From assembly GCA_030620925.1 (NCBI GenBank), contig JAUXIQ010000129.1, positions 1-6,227 on the forward strand: a stretch of DNA of 6,227 nt, given 5' to 3'. The notes below the pieces were generated by a model. That model searched no databases. It worked only from the letters and a program-made list of their open reading frames with translations, and had not been told where the DNA came from. Positions 5,760 through 6,227 of this stretch are shown here, piece by piece. This DNA comes from Nitrospinota bacterium. GTDB taxonomy: Bacteria; JAUXIQ01. Made by a program: the position numbers and the translations under genes. Position 1 is the stretch's first letter, and each line of letters starts with the position of its first letter.

Positions 5760-6227
5760 GTGCGGGATTATTGCGAAATATTTTCGGATATATTCGCCCA
5801 CAGGGACAACTATCTTTCCCGGCTGGACGTCAGGGTGAAACTGGTTTTTACGCTGGCCTCGCTGGTTCTCATCATTTCTTCCGGGGGTGTGTTCCTGCCT
5901 TTGTCCATGTGCATTTTTTCGTTTCTTATACTGTCCACAATATCCATTCCGCTAAGGCTAGCAGCCTTCAGGATGCTGGCCCCCCTGTGGATAGCGTCAA
6001 TTATCATGGTGCTGCAGCTTTTCTTCTACGGTGAGCACAGGCTGTTCGAGCTTCAGGTCTTCGCATGGCGCCTGACAGGGTACCAGGAAGGGTTGGAGAG
6101 GGGGACGCTGATAGCGTCCAAGGTGCTGGGAGCGGGGTCGATGTTGTTTTTCCTGAGCATGACCACCCCGGTCAATCAGATATTCGCCTGCCTGCGACGC
6201 CTAAAGTTTCCGGCGGTCTGGGTGGAA
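5760..6227 (+). CDS. cbiQ: Cobalt ECF transporter transmembrane coupling protein CbiQ (3' end beyond the window)
   Basis: CbiQ is the T component that couples ATP hydrolysis by CbiO to movement of the CbiM unit. A GTG at 5760, preceded by GGAG (5748-5751) with an eight-base spacer, starts three bases after the cbiN-like stop. The frame is open for 156 codons to the window edge; full CbiQ has about 230-260. Visible family features are the LDVRVKL motif (22-28) leading into the first helices (about 28-40 and 45-62), a hydrophobic segment 70-89, the GLERGTLIASK region (111-121) and MTTP (134-137) before LRRLKFP. The cytoplasmic Ala-Arg-Gly coupling motifs that contact the ATPase come later in the family and are not in the window. 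cbiO is expected next. Confidence 0.9.
   Translation, partial: MRDYCEIFSDIFAHRDNYLSRLDVRVKLVFTLASLVLIISSGGVFLPLSMCIFSFLILSTISIPLRLAAFRMLAPLWIASIIMVLQLFFYGEHRLFELQVFAWRLTGYQEGLERGTLIASKVLGAGSMLFFLSMTTPVNQIFACLRRLKFPAVWVE

Noticed and set aside
5621-6034. 137-codon + strand frame spanning the cbiN-like and cbiQ genes
   Set aside because: It is out of frame with both; the cbiQ frame beginning at GTG 5760 carries recognisable T-component motifs and runs to the window end.

Overview
The window holds the front part of a vitamin B12 (cobalamin) operon, read entirely on the + strand. A predicted promoter (about 167-195) is followed by a cobalamin riboswitch aptamer (about 213-510), a structured linker and a strong intrinsic terminator (646-681). 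Five complete genes and one truncated gene follow: cobQ (736-2220), cobB/cbiA (2271-3710), a cbiX-cbiC fusion (3722-4717), cbiM (4714-5508), a short cbiN-like gene (5505-5756) and the 5' part of cbiQ (5760 to the window end).

How the parts fit together: cobalamin bound to the leader RNA should favour termination at 646-681 and shut the operon off. When B12 is scarce, the operon makes a cobalt importer of the energy-coupling-factor type (CbiM, CbiN-like protein, CbiQ, with an ATPase CbiO expected just beyond the window). It also makes a cobaltochelatase (CbiX) that loads the metal into sirohydrochlorin, and three corrin-ring enzymes: CbiC (methyl migration giving cobyrinic acid), CbiA/CobB (a,c-amidation) and CobQ (the remaining four amidations to cobyric acid). 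CbiX and CbiC together indicate the anaerobic, early-cobalt-insertion route. Genes are tightly packed, with 4-base ATGA overlaps at cbiXC/cbiM and cbiM/cbiN.

Organism: a bacterium with a GC-rich genome (operon genes well above 50% GC by eye) that makes B12 anaerobically and uses TTG and GTG starts and GGAGG-type ribosome sites. Transcription-terminating riboswitches of this sort suit an anaerobic Gram-positive lineage such as Clostridia or a deep Actinobacteriota group, but the sequence alone does not settle the taxon.

Bases 1-166 are AT-richer (about 44% GC over 1-180 by hand count). They hold no gene I recognise, only a 39-codon ORF with a very good ribosome site. I see no mobile element, CRISPR array, tRNA or rRNA. 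This is mainly an ordinary B12 locus. The points worth a second look are the CbiX-CbiC fusion, the single-helix CbiN-like protein, the large hairpin between aptamer and terminator, and two small ORFs.
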